Assembly (NCBI GenBank): GCA_963966185.1
Contig: CAWZYM010000329.1
Span: forward strand, 646,001 to 710,000
Direction of reading: 5' to 3'
Length of the DNA: 64,000 nucleotides
Origin: Rhabditoides inermis
Taxonomy: Eukaryota > Nematoda > Chromadorea > Rhabditida > Rhabditidae
Shown here: in pieces, positions 13,996-25,400 of the stretch
How the letters are laid out: every line of letters starts with the position of its first letter
How positions within the stretch are numbered: the stretch's first letter is position 1
Notes under the pieces: generated by a model
Seen by the model: only the letters and a program-made list of their open reading frames with translations
Told to the model about the DNA's origin: nothing
Databases searched by the model: none
Program-made: the position numbers and the translations under genes

Positions 13996-16900
13996 CTCGT
14001 AGATGTTCGTGGATTTTGGTTTTCGCAGCTGTTCGTGGCGGCTCGGAGCTGTTCGTGGCTGACGTTACAACTCGTAGATGTTCGTGGATTGTGGTTTTCG
14101 CGGAAGATAGATGTTCGTGGCGGCTCGTAGCTGTTTGTGGCTGAAGTTGAAACTCGTAGCTGTTCGTGGCTGACGTTGCAACTCGTAGATGTTCGTGGAT
14201 TGTGGTTTTCGCAGCTGATAGATGTTCGTGGCGGATCGTAGCTGTTTGTGGCTGAAGTTGCAACTCGTAGATGTTCGTGGGTTGTGGTTTTCGTGGCTGA
14301 TAGTGGTTCGTGGCGGCTCGTAGCTGTTCGTGGCTGACGTTACAACTCGTAGATGTTCGTGGATTGTGGTTTTCGCAGCTGATAGATGTTCGTGGCGGAT
14401 CGTAGCTGTTTGTGGCTGAAGTTGAAACTCGTAGATGTTCGTGAGTTGTGGTTTTCGTGGCTGATAGTGGTCCGTGGCGGCTCGTAGCTGTTCGTGGCTG
14501 ACGTTACAACTCGTAGATGTTCGTGGATTGTGGTTTTCGCGGTTGATAGATGTTCGTGGCGGCTTGTAGCTGTTTGTGGCTGACGTTGCAACTCGTAGAT
14601 GTTCGTGGATTGTGGTTTTCACAGCTGATAGATGTTCGTGGCGGTTCGTAGCTATTCGTGGCTGACGTTACAACTCGTAGATGTTCGTGGGATGTGGTTT
14701 TCGCAGCTGATAGATGTTCGTGGCGGCTCGTAGCTGTTCGTGGCTCACGTTGCAACTCGTAGATGTTCGTGGATTGTGGCTCTCGCGGCTGACAGTTGTT
14801 CGTGGCGGCTCGTAGCTGTTTGTGGCTGAAGTTGCAACTCGTAGATGTTCGTGGATTGTGGCTCTCGCGGCTGACAGTTGTTCGTGGCGGCTTGTAGCTG
14901 TTCGTGGCTGAAGTTGCAACTCGTAGATGTTCGTGGATTGTGGTTTTCGTGGCCGATAGATGTTCGTGGCGGCTCGTAGCTGTTTGTGGCTGAAGTTGAA
15001 ACTCGTAGATGTTCGTTGATTGTGGCTCTCGCGGCTGACAGCTGTTCGTGCCGGCTCGTAGCTGTTCGTGGCTGACGTTGCAACTCGTAGATGTTCGTGG
15101 ATTGTGGTTTTCGCAGCTAATAGATGTTCGTGGCGGCTCGTAGCTGTTCGTGGCTGACGTTGCAACTCGTAGATGTTCGTGGATTGTGGTTTTCGCAGCT
15201 GATAGATGTTCGTGGCGGATCGTAGCTGTTTGTGGCTGAAGTTGCAACTCGTAGATGTTCGTGGGTTGTGGTTTTCGTTGCTGATAGTGGTTCGTGGCGA
15301 CTCGTAGCTTTTCGTGGCTGACGTTGCAACTCGTAGATGTTCGTGTATTGTGGTTTTCGCAGATGTTCGTGGCGGCTCGTAGCTGTTCGTGGCTGACGTT
15401 GCAACTCGTAGATGCTCGTGGACTGTGGCTCTCGCCGCTGACTTCTTCGTGGCGGCTCGTAGCTGTTCGTGGCTGACGTTACAACTAGTAGATGTTCGTG
15501 GATTGTGGTTTTCGTGGCTGATAGATGTTCGTGGCGGATCGTAGCTGTTTGTGGCTGAAGTTGCAACTCGTAGATGTTTGTGGGTTGTGGTTTTCGTTGT
15601 TGATAGTGGTTCGTGGCGACTCGTAGCTGTTTGTGGCTGAAGTTGAAACTCGTAGATGTCCGTGGATTGTGGTTTTCGCGGCTGACAGCTGTTCGTGCCG
15701 GCTCGTATCTGTTCGTGGCTGACAATGCAACTCGTAGATCGTCGTGGATTGTAGTATTTGCAGCTAATAGCTGTTCGTGGCGGCTCGTAGCTGTTCGTGG
15801 CTGACGTTGCAACTCGTAGATGTTTGTGGATTGTGGTTTTCGCAGCTGTTCGTGGCGGCTCGTAGCTGTTCGTGGCTGACGTTGCAACTCGTAGATGCTC
15901 GTGGACTGTGGCTCTCGCGGCTGACTTCTTCGTGGCGGCTCGTAGCTGTTCGTGGCTGACGTTACAACTAGTAGATGTTCGTGGATTGTGGTTTTCGTGG
16001 CTGATAGATGTTCGTGGCGGCTCGTAGCTGTTCGTGGCTGACGTTACAACTCGTAGATGTTCGTGGATTGTGACTCTCGCAGCTGACAGTTGTTCGTGGC
16101 GGCTCGTAGCTGTTCGTGGCTGACGTTCAACTCGTAGATGTTTGTGGATTGTGGTATTTGCAGCTGATAGATGTTCGTGGCGGCTCGTAGCTGTTCGTGG
16201 CTGACGTTGCAACTCGTAGATGTTCGTGGATTGTGGTTTTCGCAGCTGATAGATGTTCGTGGCGGCTCGTAGCTGTTCGTGGCTGACGTTACAACTCGTA
16301 GATGTTCGTGGAATGTGGTTTTCGCAGCTGATAGATGTTCGTGGCGGCTCGTAGCTGTTCGTGGCTGACGTTGCAACTCGTAGATGCTCGTGGATTGTGG
16401 CTCTCGCGGCTGACAGTTGTACGTGGCGGCTCGTAGCTGTTCGTAGCTGACGTTGCAACTCGTAGATGCCCGTGGATTGTGGTTTTCGTGGCTGATATAT
16501 GTTCGTGGCGACTCGTAGCTGTTTGTGGCTGAAGTTGAAACTCGTAGATGTTCGTGGATTGTGGCTCTCGCGGCTGACAGCTGTTCGTGGCGGCTCGTAG
16601 CTGTTCGTGGCTGACGTTGCAATTCGTAGATGCTCGTGGATTGTGGCTCTCGCAGCTGACTTCTTCGTGGCGGCTCGTAGCTGTTCGTGGCTGACGTTGC
16701 AACTCGTAGATGTTCGTGGATTGTGGTTTTCGTGGCTGATAGATGTTTGTGGCGGCTCGTAGCTGTTCGTGGCTGCTTGTAGCTGACAGCTGTTCGTGGC
16801 GGCTCGTAGCTGTTTGTGGCTGAAGTTACAACTCGTAGATGTTCGTGGATTGTGGTTTTCGTGGCTGATAGATGTTCGTGGCGACTCGTAGCTGTTTGTG

Positions 16901-17344
16901 GCTGAAGTTGAAACTCGTAGATGTTTGTTGATTGTGGCTCTCGCGGCTGACAGCTGTTCGTGCCGGCTCGTAGCTGTTCGTGGCTGACAATGCAACTCGT
17001 AGATCTTCGTGGATTGTGGTATTCGCAGCTAATAGATGTTCGTGGCGGCTCGTAGCTGTTCGTGGCTAACGTTGCAACTCGTAGATGTTCGTGGATTGTG
17101 GTTTTCGCAGCTGTTCGTGGCGGCTCGTAGCTGTTTGTGGCTGACGTTACAGCTCGTAGATGTTCGTGGATTGTGGTTTTCGCGAAAAATAGATGTTCGT
17201 GGCGGCTCGTAGCTGTTTGTGGCTGAAGTTGAAACTCGGAGCTGTTCGTGGCTGACGTTGCAACTCGTAGATGTTCGTGGATTGTGGTATTCGCAGCTGA
17301 TAGCTGTTCGTGGCGGCTCGTAGCTGTTCGTGGCTGACGTTGCA

Positions 17345-19429
17345 ACTCGTAGATGTTTGTGGATTGTGGTTTTCGCAGCTGTTCGTGGCGGCTCGTAGCT
17401 GTTCGTGGCTGACGTTACAACTAGTAGATGTTCGTGGATTGTGACTCTCGCGGCTGACAGTTGTTCGTGGCGGCTCGTAGCTGTTCGTGGCTGACGTTCA
17501 ACTCGTAGATGTTCGTGGATTGTGGTTTTCGCGGCTGATAGATGTTCGTGGCGGCTCGGAGCTGTTCGTGGCTGACGTTGCAACTCGTAGATGTTCGTGG
17601 ATTGTGGTTTTCGCAGCTGATAGCTGTTCGTGGCGGCTCGTAGCTGTTCGTGGCTGACGTTGCAACTCGTAGATGTTTGTGGATTGTGGTTTTCGCAGCT
17701 GTTCGTGGCGGCTCGTAGCTGTTCGTGGCCGACGTTACAACTAGTAGATGTTCGTGGATTGTGGTTTTCGTGGCTGATAGATGTTTGTGGCGGCTCGTAG
17801 CTGTTCGTGGCTGACGTTACAACTCGTAGATTTTCGTGGATTGTGACTCTCGCGGCTGACAGTTGTTCGTGGCGGCTCTTAGCTGTTCGTGGCTGACGTT
17901 CAACTTGTAGATGTTCGTGGATTGTGGTTTTCGCGGCTGATAGATGTTCGTGGCGGCTCGGAGCTGTTCGTGGCTGACGTTGCAACTCGTAGATGTTCGT
18001 GGATTGTGGTTTTCGCAGCTGATAGCTGTTCGTGGCGGCTCGTAGCTGTTCGTGGCTGACGTTGCAACTCGTAGATGTTTGTGGATTGTGGTTTTCGCAG
18101 CTGTTCGTGGCGGCTCGTAGCTGTTCGTGGCTGACGTTACAACTAGTAGATGTTCGTGGATTGTGGTTTTCGTGGCTGATAGATGTTCGTGGCGGCTCGT
18201 AGCTGTTCGTGGCTGACGTTACAACTCGTAGATGTTCGTGGATTGTGACTCTCGCGGCTGACAGTTGTTCGTGGCGGCTCGTAGCTGTTCGTGGCTGACG
18301 TTCAACTCGTAGATGTTCGTGGATTGTGGTATTCGCAGCTGATAGATGTTCGTGGCGGCTCGTAGCTGTTCGTGGCTGACGTTGCAACTCGTAGATGTTT
18401 GTGGATTGTGGTTTTCGCAGCTGTTCGTGGCGGCTCGTAGCTGTTCGTGGCTGACGTTACAACTAGTAGATGTTCGTGGATTGTGACTCTCGCGGCTGAC
18501 AGTTGTTCGTGGCGGCTCGTAGCTGTTCGTGGCTGACGTTCAACTCGTAGATGTTCGTGGATTGTGGTTTTCGCGGCTGATAGATGTTCGTGGCGGCTCG
18601 GAGCTGTTCGTGGCTGACGTTGCAACTCGTAGATGTTCGTGGATTGTGGTTTTCGCAGCTGATAGCTGTTCGTGGCGGCTCGTAGCTGTTCGTGGCTGAC
18701 GTTGCAACTCGTAGATGTTTGTGGATTGTGGTTTTCGCAGCTGTTCGTGGCGGCTCGTAGCTGTTCGTGGCCGACGTTACAACTAGTAGATGTTCGTGGA
18801 TTGTGGTTTTCGTGGCTGATAGATGTTTGTGGCGGCTCGTAGCTGTTCGTGGCTGACGTTACAACTCGTAGATTTTCGTGGATTGTGACTCTCGCGGCTG
18901 ACAGTTGTTCGTGGCGGCTCTTAGCTGTTCGTGGCTGACGTTCAACTTGTAGATGTTCGTGGATTGTGGTTTTCGCGGCTGATAGATGTTCGTGGCGGCT
19001 CGGAGCTGTTCGTGGCTGACGTTGCAACTCGTAGATGTTCGTGGATTGTGGTTTTCGCAGCTGATAGCTGTTCGTGGCGGCTCGTAGCTGTTCGTGGCTG
19101 ACGTTGCAACTCGTAGATGTTTGTGGATTGTGGTTTTCGCAGCTGTTCGTGGCGGCTCGTAGCTGTTCGTGGCTGACGTTACAACTAGTAGATGTTCGTG
19201 GATTGTGGTTTTCGTGGCTGATAGATGTTCGTGGCGGCTCGTAGCTGTTCGTGGCTGACGTTACAACTCGTAGATGTTCGTGGATTGTGACTCTCGCGGC
19301 TGACAGTTGTTCGTGGCGGCTCGTAGCTGTTCGTGGCTGACGTTCAACTCGTAGATGTTCGTGGATTGTGGTATTCGCAGCTGATAGATGTTCGTGGCGG
19401 CTCGTAGCTGTTCGTGGCTGACGTTGCAA
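17345..19429. repeat. Tandem pair of 1042-base higher-order units
   Basis: 17345-18387 and 18387-19429 are near-identical and contiguous, offset 1042. Shared private variants include CTCTTAGCTG (17877 and 18919) and CAACTAGTAGATG. The near lack of differences implies that this is one of the youngest expansions in the array. Confidence 0.75.
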
Positions 19430-19464
19430 CTCGTAGATGTTAGTGGATTGTGGTTTTCGCAGCT

Positions 19465-20738
19465 AAGTATAAATGAAGTATAAATGAAGTATAAATGAAG
19501 TATAAAAGAAGTATAAAAGAAGTATAAATGAAGTATAAATGAAGTATAAGTGAAGTATAAATAAAGTATAAATGAAGTATAAGTGAAGTATAAATGAAGT
19601 ATAAATGAAGTATAAAAGAAGTATAAAAGAAGTATAAATGAAGTATAAATGAAGTATAAATGAAGTATAAATGAAGTATAAGTGAAAGATAAATGAAGTA
19701 TAATTGAAGTATAAGTGAAAGATAAATGAAGTATAATTGAAGTATAAATGAAGTATAAATGAAGTATAAATGAAGTATAAGTGAAAGATAAATGAAGTAT
19801 AAATGAAGTATAAGAAGTATAAATGAAGTATAAATGAAGTATAAGTGAAATATAAACGAAGTATAAATGAAGTATAAATGAAGTATAAATGAAGTTTAAA
19901 TGAAGTATATAAAAGAAGTATAAATGAAATATGTATGAATGAAGTATAAATGAAGTATAAATGAAGTATAAATGAAGTATAAATGAAGTAAAAAAGAAGT
20001 ATAAATGAAGTATAAATGAAGTATAAATGAGGTATAAAAGAAGTATAAATGAAGTATAAATAAAGTATAAAAGAAGTATAAATGAAGTATAAATGAAGTA
20101 TAAATGAAGTATAAGTGAAGTATAAATGAAGTATAAATGAAGTATAAATGAAGTATAAGTGAAATTTAAATGAAGTATAAATGAAGTATAAATGAAGTAT
20201 AAATGAAGTATAAATGAAGTATAAATGAAGTATAAGTGAAGTATAAATGAAGTATAAAAGAAGTATAAATGAAATATAAATGAAGTATAAAAGAAGTATA
20301 AATGAAGTATAAATGAAGTATAAATAAGGTATAAATGAAGTAAAGGTGAAGTATAAAAGAAGTATAAATGAAGTATAAATGAAGTATGAATGAGGTATAA
20401 ATGAGGTATAAATGAAGTATACATGAAATATAAATGAAGTATAAAAGAAGTATAAATGAAGTATAAATAAAGTATAAAAGAAGTATAAATGAAGTATAAA
20501 TGAAGTATACAAGAAGTATAAATGAAGTATAAATGAAGTATAAGTGAAGTATAAAAGAAGTATAAATGAAGTAAAAATGAAGTATAAATGAAGTATAAAT
20601 GAAGTATAAATGAAGTATAAATGAAGTATAAATGAAGTATAAATGAAGTATAAATGAAGTATAAATGAGGATTAAATGAAGTATGAATAAAGTATAAATG
20701 AAGTATAAATGAAGTATAAATGAAGTATAAATGAAGTA
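19465..20738. repeat. 11-base minisatellite AAGTATAAATG, left part
   Basis: About 115 copies of AAGTATAAATG with variants (AAGTATAAAAG, AAGTATAAGTG, AGATAAATG). It starts directly at the end of the 82-base array without unique spacer. The antisense strand is open in all frames and reads as a repeating 11-residue I/L/Y/F/T/S-rich peptide, which is a repeat artefact. The array is interrupted at 20739 by a transposon and resumes at 24527. Confidence 0.95.
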
Positions 20739-20766
20739 AAATCGACAAAAATCGGAAAAGATTGAC
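20739..20766 (+). repeat. Left terminal inverted repeat of the TA-flanked transposon
   Basis: Begins AAATCGACAAAAATCGG right after the TA duplication. It matches the reverse complement of 24497-24524 at 22 of 28 positions without gaps. Confidence 0.75.
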
Positions 20767-21105
20767 TAGCTTCTCCATGCGATGTCAACTGGAAAATGGT
20801 TCGATACGGTAACTAAGAGCAGCTCTTTCGAAACTTATGTTTTCAAACAGCTGATCGACAAAATTCTGCCGTTTTGTTTTAATTTATGATCTATTGTTTG
20901 CTTTTAATGTTGATATTTGTTTTTTATATTGCATCTACATATTATATTTCTCAAATATGATGATTTTAATACACCTATTAGCTTTTCCAAGTTAAAATGA
21001 CTGCTTTTTTCGAATGATGCAACATGTTATTTGTCACCGAACGCTGTGTTGTGCCCGTTTGTTTTTAAATGATTGTATACATGTGTTATATATTACTGTA
21101 TAGGT

Positions 21106-23674
21106 ATGGAGGTGCAGTCTGTGCCCCCATCCCTCGTTGCGGAAGATGAGCAGTCGCGAGAAGAACTGGGTCTGCCACCGCTGCCTCCCGCACTTCCCCT
21201 CCCGCCGGCACAGGTGTGTTCCATTTTAAATTCTGGTAATTTACATTACTGTCCCCCATTACAGGTCACTCGAATGGTGGTGCGAGTGGGAGCTGGCGGA
21301 GAGATGCGCACATTCGTCACAGTGAAGCCAGGCACCGGCCCGCTGCAGCCGTCGGACCCGGCAAGGGCGTTGAAGCGCCGTCGTATGGAGAGCCCGTCTC
21401 CCCCTCTTCCAAGTCCTTCTCCATCTCCGTCTTCACCGCCGTCCTCGTCGCCCTCTCCCCCCGGTGAAGCTCCCAGCACAATGACGCCGCCACCCTATAG
21501 TGAGTTGATTGTTGTTTATCGAATTCATGAAGCAGCTACAGTACCCCCGCTGTTAGCTCTATTTTCCGTTGCGTGAATTCGCATCAATCAATCGATTGAT
21601 AAATCAATCAATGAATCAGTAGTATATATCGATGATTTTAAGGGTTATTAATGTGTGTTTTGCAGTACGATACGACCGCGACGTGCGTCCCGACCACGAC
21701 TACTGTGGACACAAGGCGCGCCAGGCCCTTCTCGACATGCTCCCGGAGTACTCCCTCACCCCCAAGCGCATTCTCAAGGTAGCCAATATTATCTTACTGT
21801 ATCTTCGTTTGTCATTATATTGTAGCATTGTAAGAACGTGTCGCAGTAATTTATAAAGTCGTAATTATATGTGTATTCTCGCGAAGCCGGATGTGCACAG
21901 TTATTAGTTCGATAAATATTTGTTAATGAATGTTTGATTGAATGTTTTAAGGTGTTTCGAAAGAAGGGTACAAACACATGCAGAAAGGGCAACACCATCT
22001 GCGCTAAGACAGCTGTGTGTATGAGCCGTCTTGCTCGATATTCGGAGGGGGTTTCCATGGCGCTTGGAGTGGAGGCTGTCGGAACGGTTTTCGAAGACAC
22101 GCCTGCACTAACCGCTACCATTCTGCAGATCAGGAGGAAGACCGTGATCAAGATTCTCCACAAGACGGAAGATTCCGGAACCCTGTTGCCTCCGTGTCGC
22201 CCGAAGCTGAAGCCCCGTGCGCGCAAGGATGTCTGGCTGGCGGCGGCGGCAAGTGCCCCGACTTTGTCAAGGATCGAATCAGGAGGGAGGTGCATGTCTG
22301 CTACGTCCACCAGGCGCCGGTGGTGCCGCGCGATATGAACCAGCACATCAGGAGAGCCTACATTGGAGTGTTCGACTTCAACGTCTGCGAGCAGACCTTC
22401 CGCAACATCCTGCATGGGATGGGGATGTCGTTCAAGAAGATAACTGGTCGTCTTGTGATATTCGGCCGCCCAGACCTAGTGAAGTGAGTGAGAATAAGGG
22501 AATTAATGGGGATGAGAAAGAGTGGGAATGAGATTATACGACAAATAGGGGTGCGATGAAATGGACAAATTGTGGTCGGGAAGAGGGTTGAGAAGAAATG
22601 CATTTCAAACACACAATAGTTAATCGGACTGGAAATGATGTCTCTTTCCGCAATCCGCCCACTTTGGCTCCGCCCACTTTGGCTCCGCCCGCAACCTGCG
22701 ATTTCAGGTGGCGCGCGAGCTTCCTGCGCGAGATCCACATTCTCCGTGTCGCAGACTGCTTTCTCGTCTATCTTGACGAAACGTGGATCTTTGCCGGGAT
22801 GTCGCACGTGCGCGACTGGCACGACAACAGGATGCTCCTCGATCCGCGTGCTTCGAAGCGCCTCGGCCTCTCTTCCGGTCCGACCTGCCCGCCTGACAGG
22901 GGGCAGAGGGGAATCGTTATCGGTGCGATCTGTCAGGAGGGTTTCGTTCCCGGCTCGTTCCGCGTGTTCACCACGAACGCCGGTGACGTCGCAGATGGCG
23001 ATTATCACAGGGCCATGACTGCTGAGGTGTTCGAGGACTGGTTCCGCTCCATGTATGAGGAGGCGGAGAAGGTGGCCAATGGCAGAAAGGTCATTGTTAT
23101 CATGGACAACGCGAGCTACCATTCCAAGGTGGAAGAGTCTGTTCCTACCAAGAGCAGCACTGTGGGAGTCATCCGCGCTTACCTGGAGGAGAAGGGAGTG
23201 AAGCTCGCTCCTAAGATGAAGAAGGCGCTACTGCAGAAGGAGCTGGACAGGTACTTTGCCAGTGTCGGCGGCAGGAAAAAGCAGGTCAAGTATTCCATCG
23301 ACAACTGGGTACAGGCTAGGGGAGGAGCAGTGGTGCGGCAGCCGCCGTACCACTATGACTTTAACCCGATTGAGATGCTCTGGGGGTTCATCAAGGGCAA
23401 GGTGCGCAAGGAGAGCACCACTCAGACGAAGCTGCCCGTCCTCAAACAGATGGCCATCAAGCTGGCCGAGTCGTTCGATCGTGACAAGATCAAGCCCTAC
23501 TTCGACCACGTCAAGAAGGTCGAGCAGAAGTTCATCAAGAAGAACGGTCTGCTGATCACTGCGATGACTGACGTCATCATCGATCCGCACCACCACGACA
23601 ACGAGGACGATGAGGCTGAGGAGGACTTCGTAAAGTTTATCGAGCAGAAGGAGCAGGAGGGACTGGCGGTGTAA
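21106..23674 (+). pseudogene. DDE transposase (IS630-Tc1-mariner superfamily, long-spaced DDE), one frameshift
   Basis: Five exons fit GT-AG rules: 21106-21213, 21265-21499, 21666-21778, 21952-22483 and 22708-23674. Together they encode about 650 residues. The first 150 residues are Pro/Ser-rich with a KRRR basic patch and are not recognised. Exon 4 encodes a helix-turn-helix (RKTVIKILHKTEDSGTLLPP). Exon 5 has the DDE catalytic core: D at 22775 (YLDETWIF), D at 23105 (IMDNASYHS) and E at 23372 (DFNPIEMLWGFIK). The last two are separated by 88 residues, far more than the 34-39 of classic Tc1/mariner. This long spacing occurs in many animal proteins of the DDE_3 type. The product would bind the element ends and cut and rejoin DNA. 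The C-terminus is acidic. Between about 22229 and 22255, in a GGC run, the frame must move by -1 and the exon total is one base short of a multiple of three. This suggests a single-base deletion (or an assembly error). The first exon is the least certain. Confidence 0.75.
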
Positions 23675-23798
23675 TCGGTCTGTACTATAATGTAGTGTTA
23701 TCACACTGTTTGTTAGATTGTGAATTTATTGTGAATGTTTGTTAGTTGTAATAATAAGATTGATGGTTCGTTTTGTTTCCTGATTTAAGTTTTTGTTG

Positions 23799-23804
23799 AA
23801 TAAA
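23799..23804 (+). terminator. Polyadenylation signal of the transposase gene
   Basis: AATAAA lies about 125 bases after the stop codon at 23672-23674, the expected place for a 3' end signal. Confidence 0.6.
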
Positions 23805-23853
23805 CAATCGCGGCGCCATGAAGTGGATTGTTTTCTGAGAGAAACACACACAA

Positions 23854-23938
23854 GAGCTTGTGGCTCAATCGGCAGAGCGCGCGCCTATAAATCCAGAGGA
23901 TTTGATGGGACGTGGGTTCGAATCCGGCGCTGGGCGGG
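23854..23938 (+). mobile_element. tRNA-like sequence (decayed tRNA or SINE head)
   Basis: Contains an A-box-like TGGCTCAATCGGCAGAGCG and a B-box-like GGGTTCGAATCC about 40 bases apart. The D arm pairs, but the 5' end (GAGCTTG) does not pair with the 3' end, so no acceptor stem forms. An A-rich run follows at 23972. It is probably a SINE head, less likely a decayed tRNA gene. Confidence 0.5.
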
Positions 23939-23991
23939 GATTTTTGCCAGCAACTAGAAATTAGCGAGACTTAAAAAAACACGCAGTACAG

Positions 23992-24178
23992 TATAGTCGG
24001 TTTTGATCCTATATGCCATCCGTGACATTTCACATGTTGTGCAGTTTTGTGCAACACAACATGTATGTCATCAAATATCCAAAACGTGTCCATGAGTAGA
24101 AACCGAACCCATGAGCAGCACGCAGCGATTGCGCACTGGCGGCGCGCTCTACCACTGCGCCATAGAGGCAGTGGTTAA
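23992..24178 (-). mobile_element. tRNA-derived SINE-like unit, minus-strand copy
   Basis: On the minus strand it has a tRNA-like head (TGGCGCAGTGGTAGAGCGCG, then GGGTTCGG) and a body ending near TATAGTCGG. It is the mirror of the unit at 24284-24460. The two heads face each other, with about 105 bases between them. Confidence 0.65.
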
Positions 24179-24283
24179 GAGATCGAAGAGAGATCACATG
24201 TAGCTCCACTGGTCACTCGAGTGTATTATTATAAGAGTATACGAGCAAACATATCTGCGAGATTCAATGACCTCTCAGTATAA

Positions 24284-24460
24284 GCCTCAATGGCGCAGTG
24301 GTTGAGCGCGCCGCTAGCGCGCGATCGTTGCGATCTGCCCATGGGTTCGATTCCCTCTCACAAAGAGTTTTGGATCTTTGAAGATATACACGTTGTGTTG
24401 CACGAAACTGCACAACATGTGAAATGTCACGGATGGCATATAGGATCCAATCCGACTATA
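24284..24460 (+). mobile_element. tRNA-derived SINE-like unit, plus-strand copy
   Basis: The head has an A box (TGGCGCAGTGGTTGAGCG) and B box (GGTTCGATTCCC). The body contains GCACAACATGTGAAATGTCA and matches the inverted copy at 23992-24178 with scattered changes. No long A tail is visible. Confidence 0.65.
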
Positions 24461-24496
24461 TACAACTGCCTGCGAATCATAACTCATGTATTTTCA

Positions 24497-24524
24497 GCCA
24501 ATCATTTGGGATTTTTGTCCACTT
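24497..24524 (-). repeat. Right terminal inverted repeat of the TA-flanked transposon
   Basis: The reverse complement begins AAGTGGACAAAAATCCC. The shared core is GACAAAAATC. Confidence 0.75.
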
Positions 24525-25210
24525 TATAAAAGAAGTATAAATGAAGTATAAGTGAAATATAAACGAAGTATAAATGAAGTATAAATGAAGTATAAATGAA
24601 GTATAATTGAAGTATAAGTGAAGTATAAAAGAAGTATAATTGAAGTATAAATGAAGTATAAATGAAGTATAAATGAAGTATAAATGAAATATAAATGAAG
24701 TATAAATGAAGTATAAAAGAAGTATAAATGAAATATAAATGAAGTATAAATGAAGTATAAATGAAGTATAAATGAAGTATAAATGAAGTATAAATGAGGT
24801 ATAAATGAAGTATAGGTGAAGTATAAAAGAAGTATAAATGAAGTATAAATGAAGTATGAATGAGGTATAAATGAGGTATAAATGAAGTATACATGAAATA
24901 TAAATGAAGTATAAAAGAAGTATAAATGAAGTATAAATAAAGTAAAAAAGAAGTATAAATGAAGTATAAATGAAGTATGAATGAAGTATAAGTGAAGTAT
25001 AAAAGAAGTATAAATGAAGTATAAATGAAGTCTAAGTGAAGTATAAATGAAGTATAAATGAAGTATAAATGAGGTATAAATGAGGTATAAACGAAGTATA
25101 AATGAAGTATAAATGAAGTAAAAATGAAGTATAAATGAAGTAAAAATGAAGTATAAATGAGGTATAAATGAAGTATAGGTGAAGTATAAAAGAAGTATAA
25201 ATGAAGTATA
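24525..25210. repeat. 11-base minisatellite AAGTATAAATG, right part
   Basis: Continuation of the array at 19465-20738, about 62 copies, starting with the second copy of the TA target duplication. The two parts were one array before the transposon inserted. Confidence 0.95.
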
Positions 25211-25400
25211 CGCCACCCCCGCATTCGATCAGTGTTTTTGTAGTTACTTTGGTCCCTCGATAACACATTGGTCCCTCCGTAACACAAGGGTCCCTCGCTT
25301 CTGCTCTCACTATAACTCTCTCTCGCGATCCAGTCGCAAGAGTCTACTCTGCCGGCAGCGGTTCAGTCTGGCGGGCGACTGCTGGTGTGATTAGATGATT

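Larger units (their letters stand above)
1..19464. repeat. 82-base minisatellite array with higher-order structure
   Basis: Units recur every 82 bases (for example the ACAACTCGTAGATGTTCGTG block near 375, 457 and 539), giving roughly 235 copies. Each unit is itself about three diverged 27-28-base sub-repeats built on TAGMTGTTCGTGG. Copies differ by point changes (CGTAGATGTT versus CGTAGCTGTT, GCGGCTGA versus GCAGCTGA) and by occasional short units. 82 is not a multiple of three and the antisense strand has few stops, so long antisense frames with an 82-residue period appear in all three phases, up to 775 codons at 14668-16995. I read these as by-products of the repeat: no start context, no intron and no non-repeat domain supports them. 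The left edge is outside the window. The right edge abuts an 11-base repeat directly. Confidence 0.95.
20739..24524 (+). mobile_element. Tc1/mariner/IS630-type DNA transposon inserted in the 11-base array
   Basis: The segment interrupts the AAGTATAAATG array and is flanked by TA (20737-20738 and 24525-24526). Joining the flanks and removing one TA restores an intact GAAGTATAAAAG repeat unit. The ends are imperfect inverted repeats of 28 bases, 22 of which match. TA target duplication and inverted ends fit the IS630-Tc1-mariner superfamily, and the internal gene encodes a DDE transposase of that group. The 3' third also holds tRNA-like and SINE-like units, probably later insertions. Confidence 0.85.

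Noticed and set aside
452..19429. Many antisense frames with repeating TSATNSYEPPRTS-type peptides
   Set aside because: They follow the 82-base repeat in all three phases, with no introns, unique domain or start context.
1..19464. CRISPR array
   Set aside because: No alternation of constant repeats and unique spacers, and the context is eukaryotic.
19261..20778. 505-codon antisense frame of I/L/Y/F/T/S repeats, and a similar one at 24502-25287
   Set aside because: The 11-base unit has no antisense stop in any phase, so an open frame is inevitable. One frame even crosses into the unrelated 82-base array.
22017..22487. A separate gene starting at 22017
   Set aside because: Its first half is out of frame with the clear helix-turn-helix. 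Only the part after about 22250 is real coding, belonging to the transposase.
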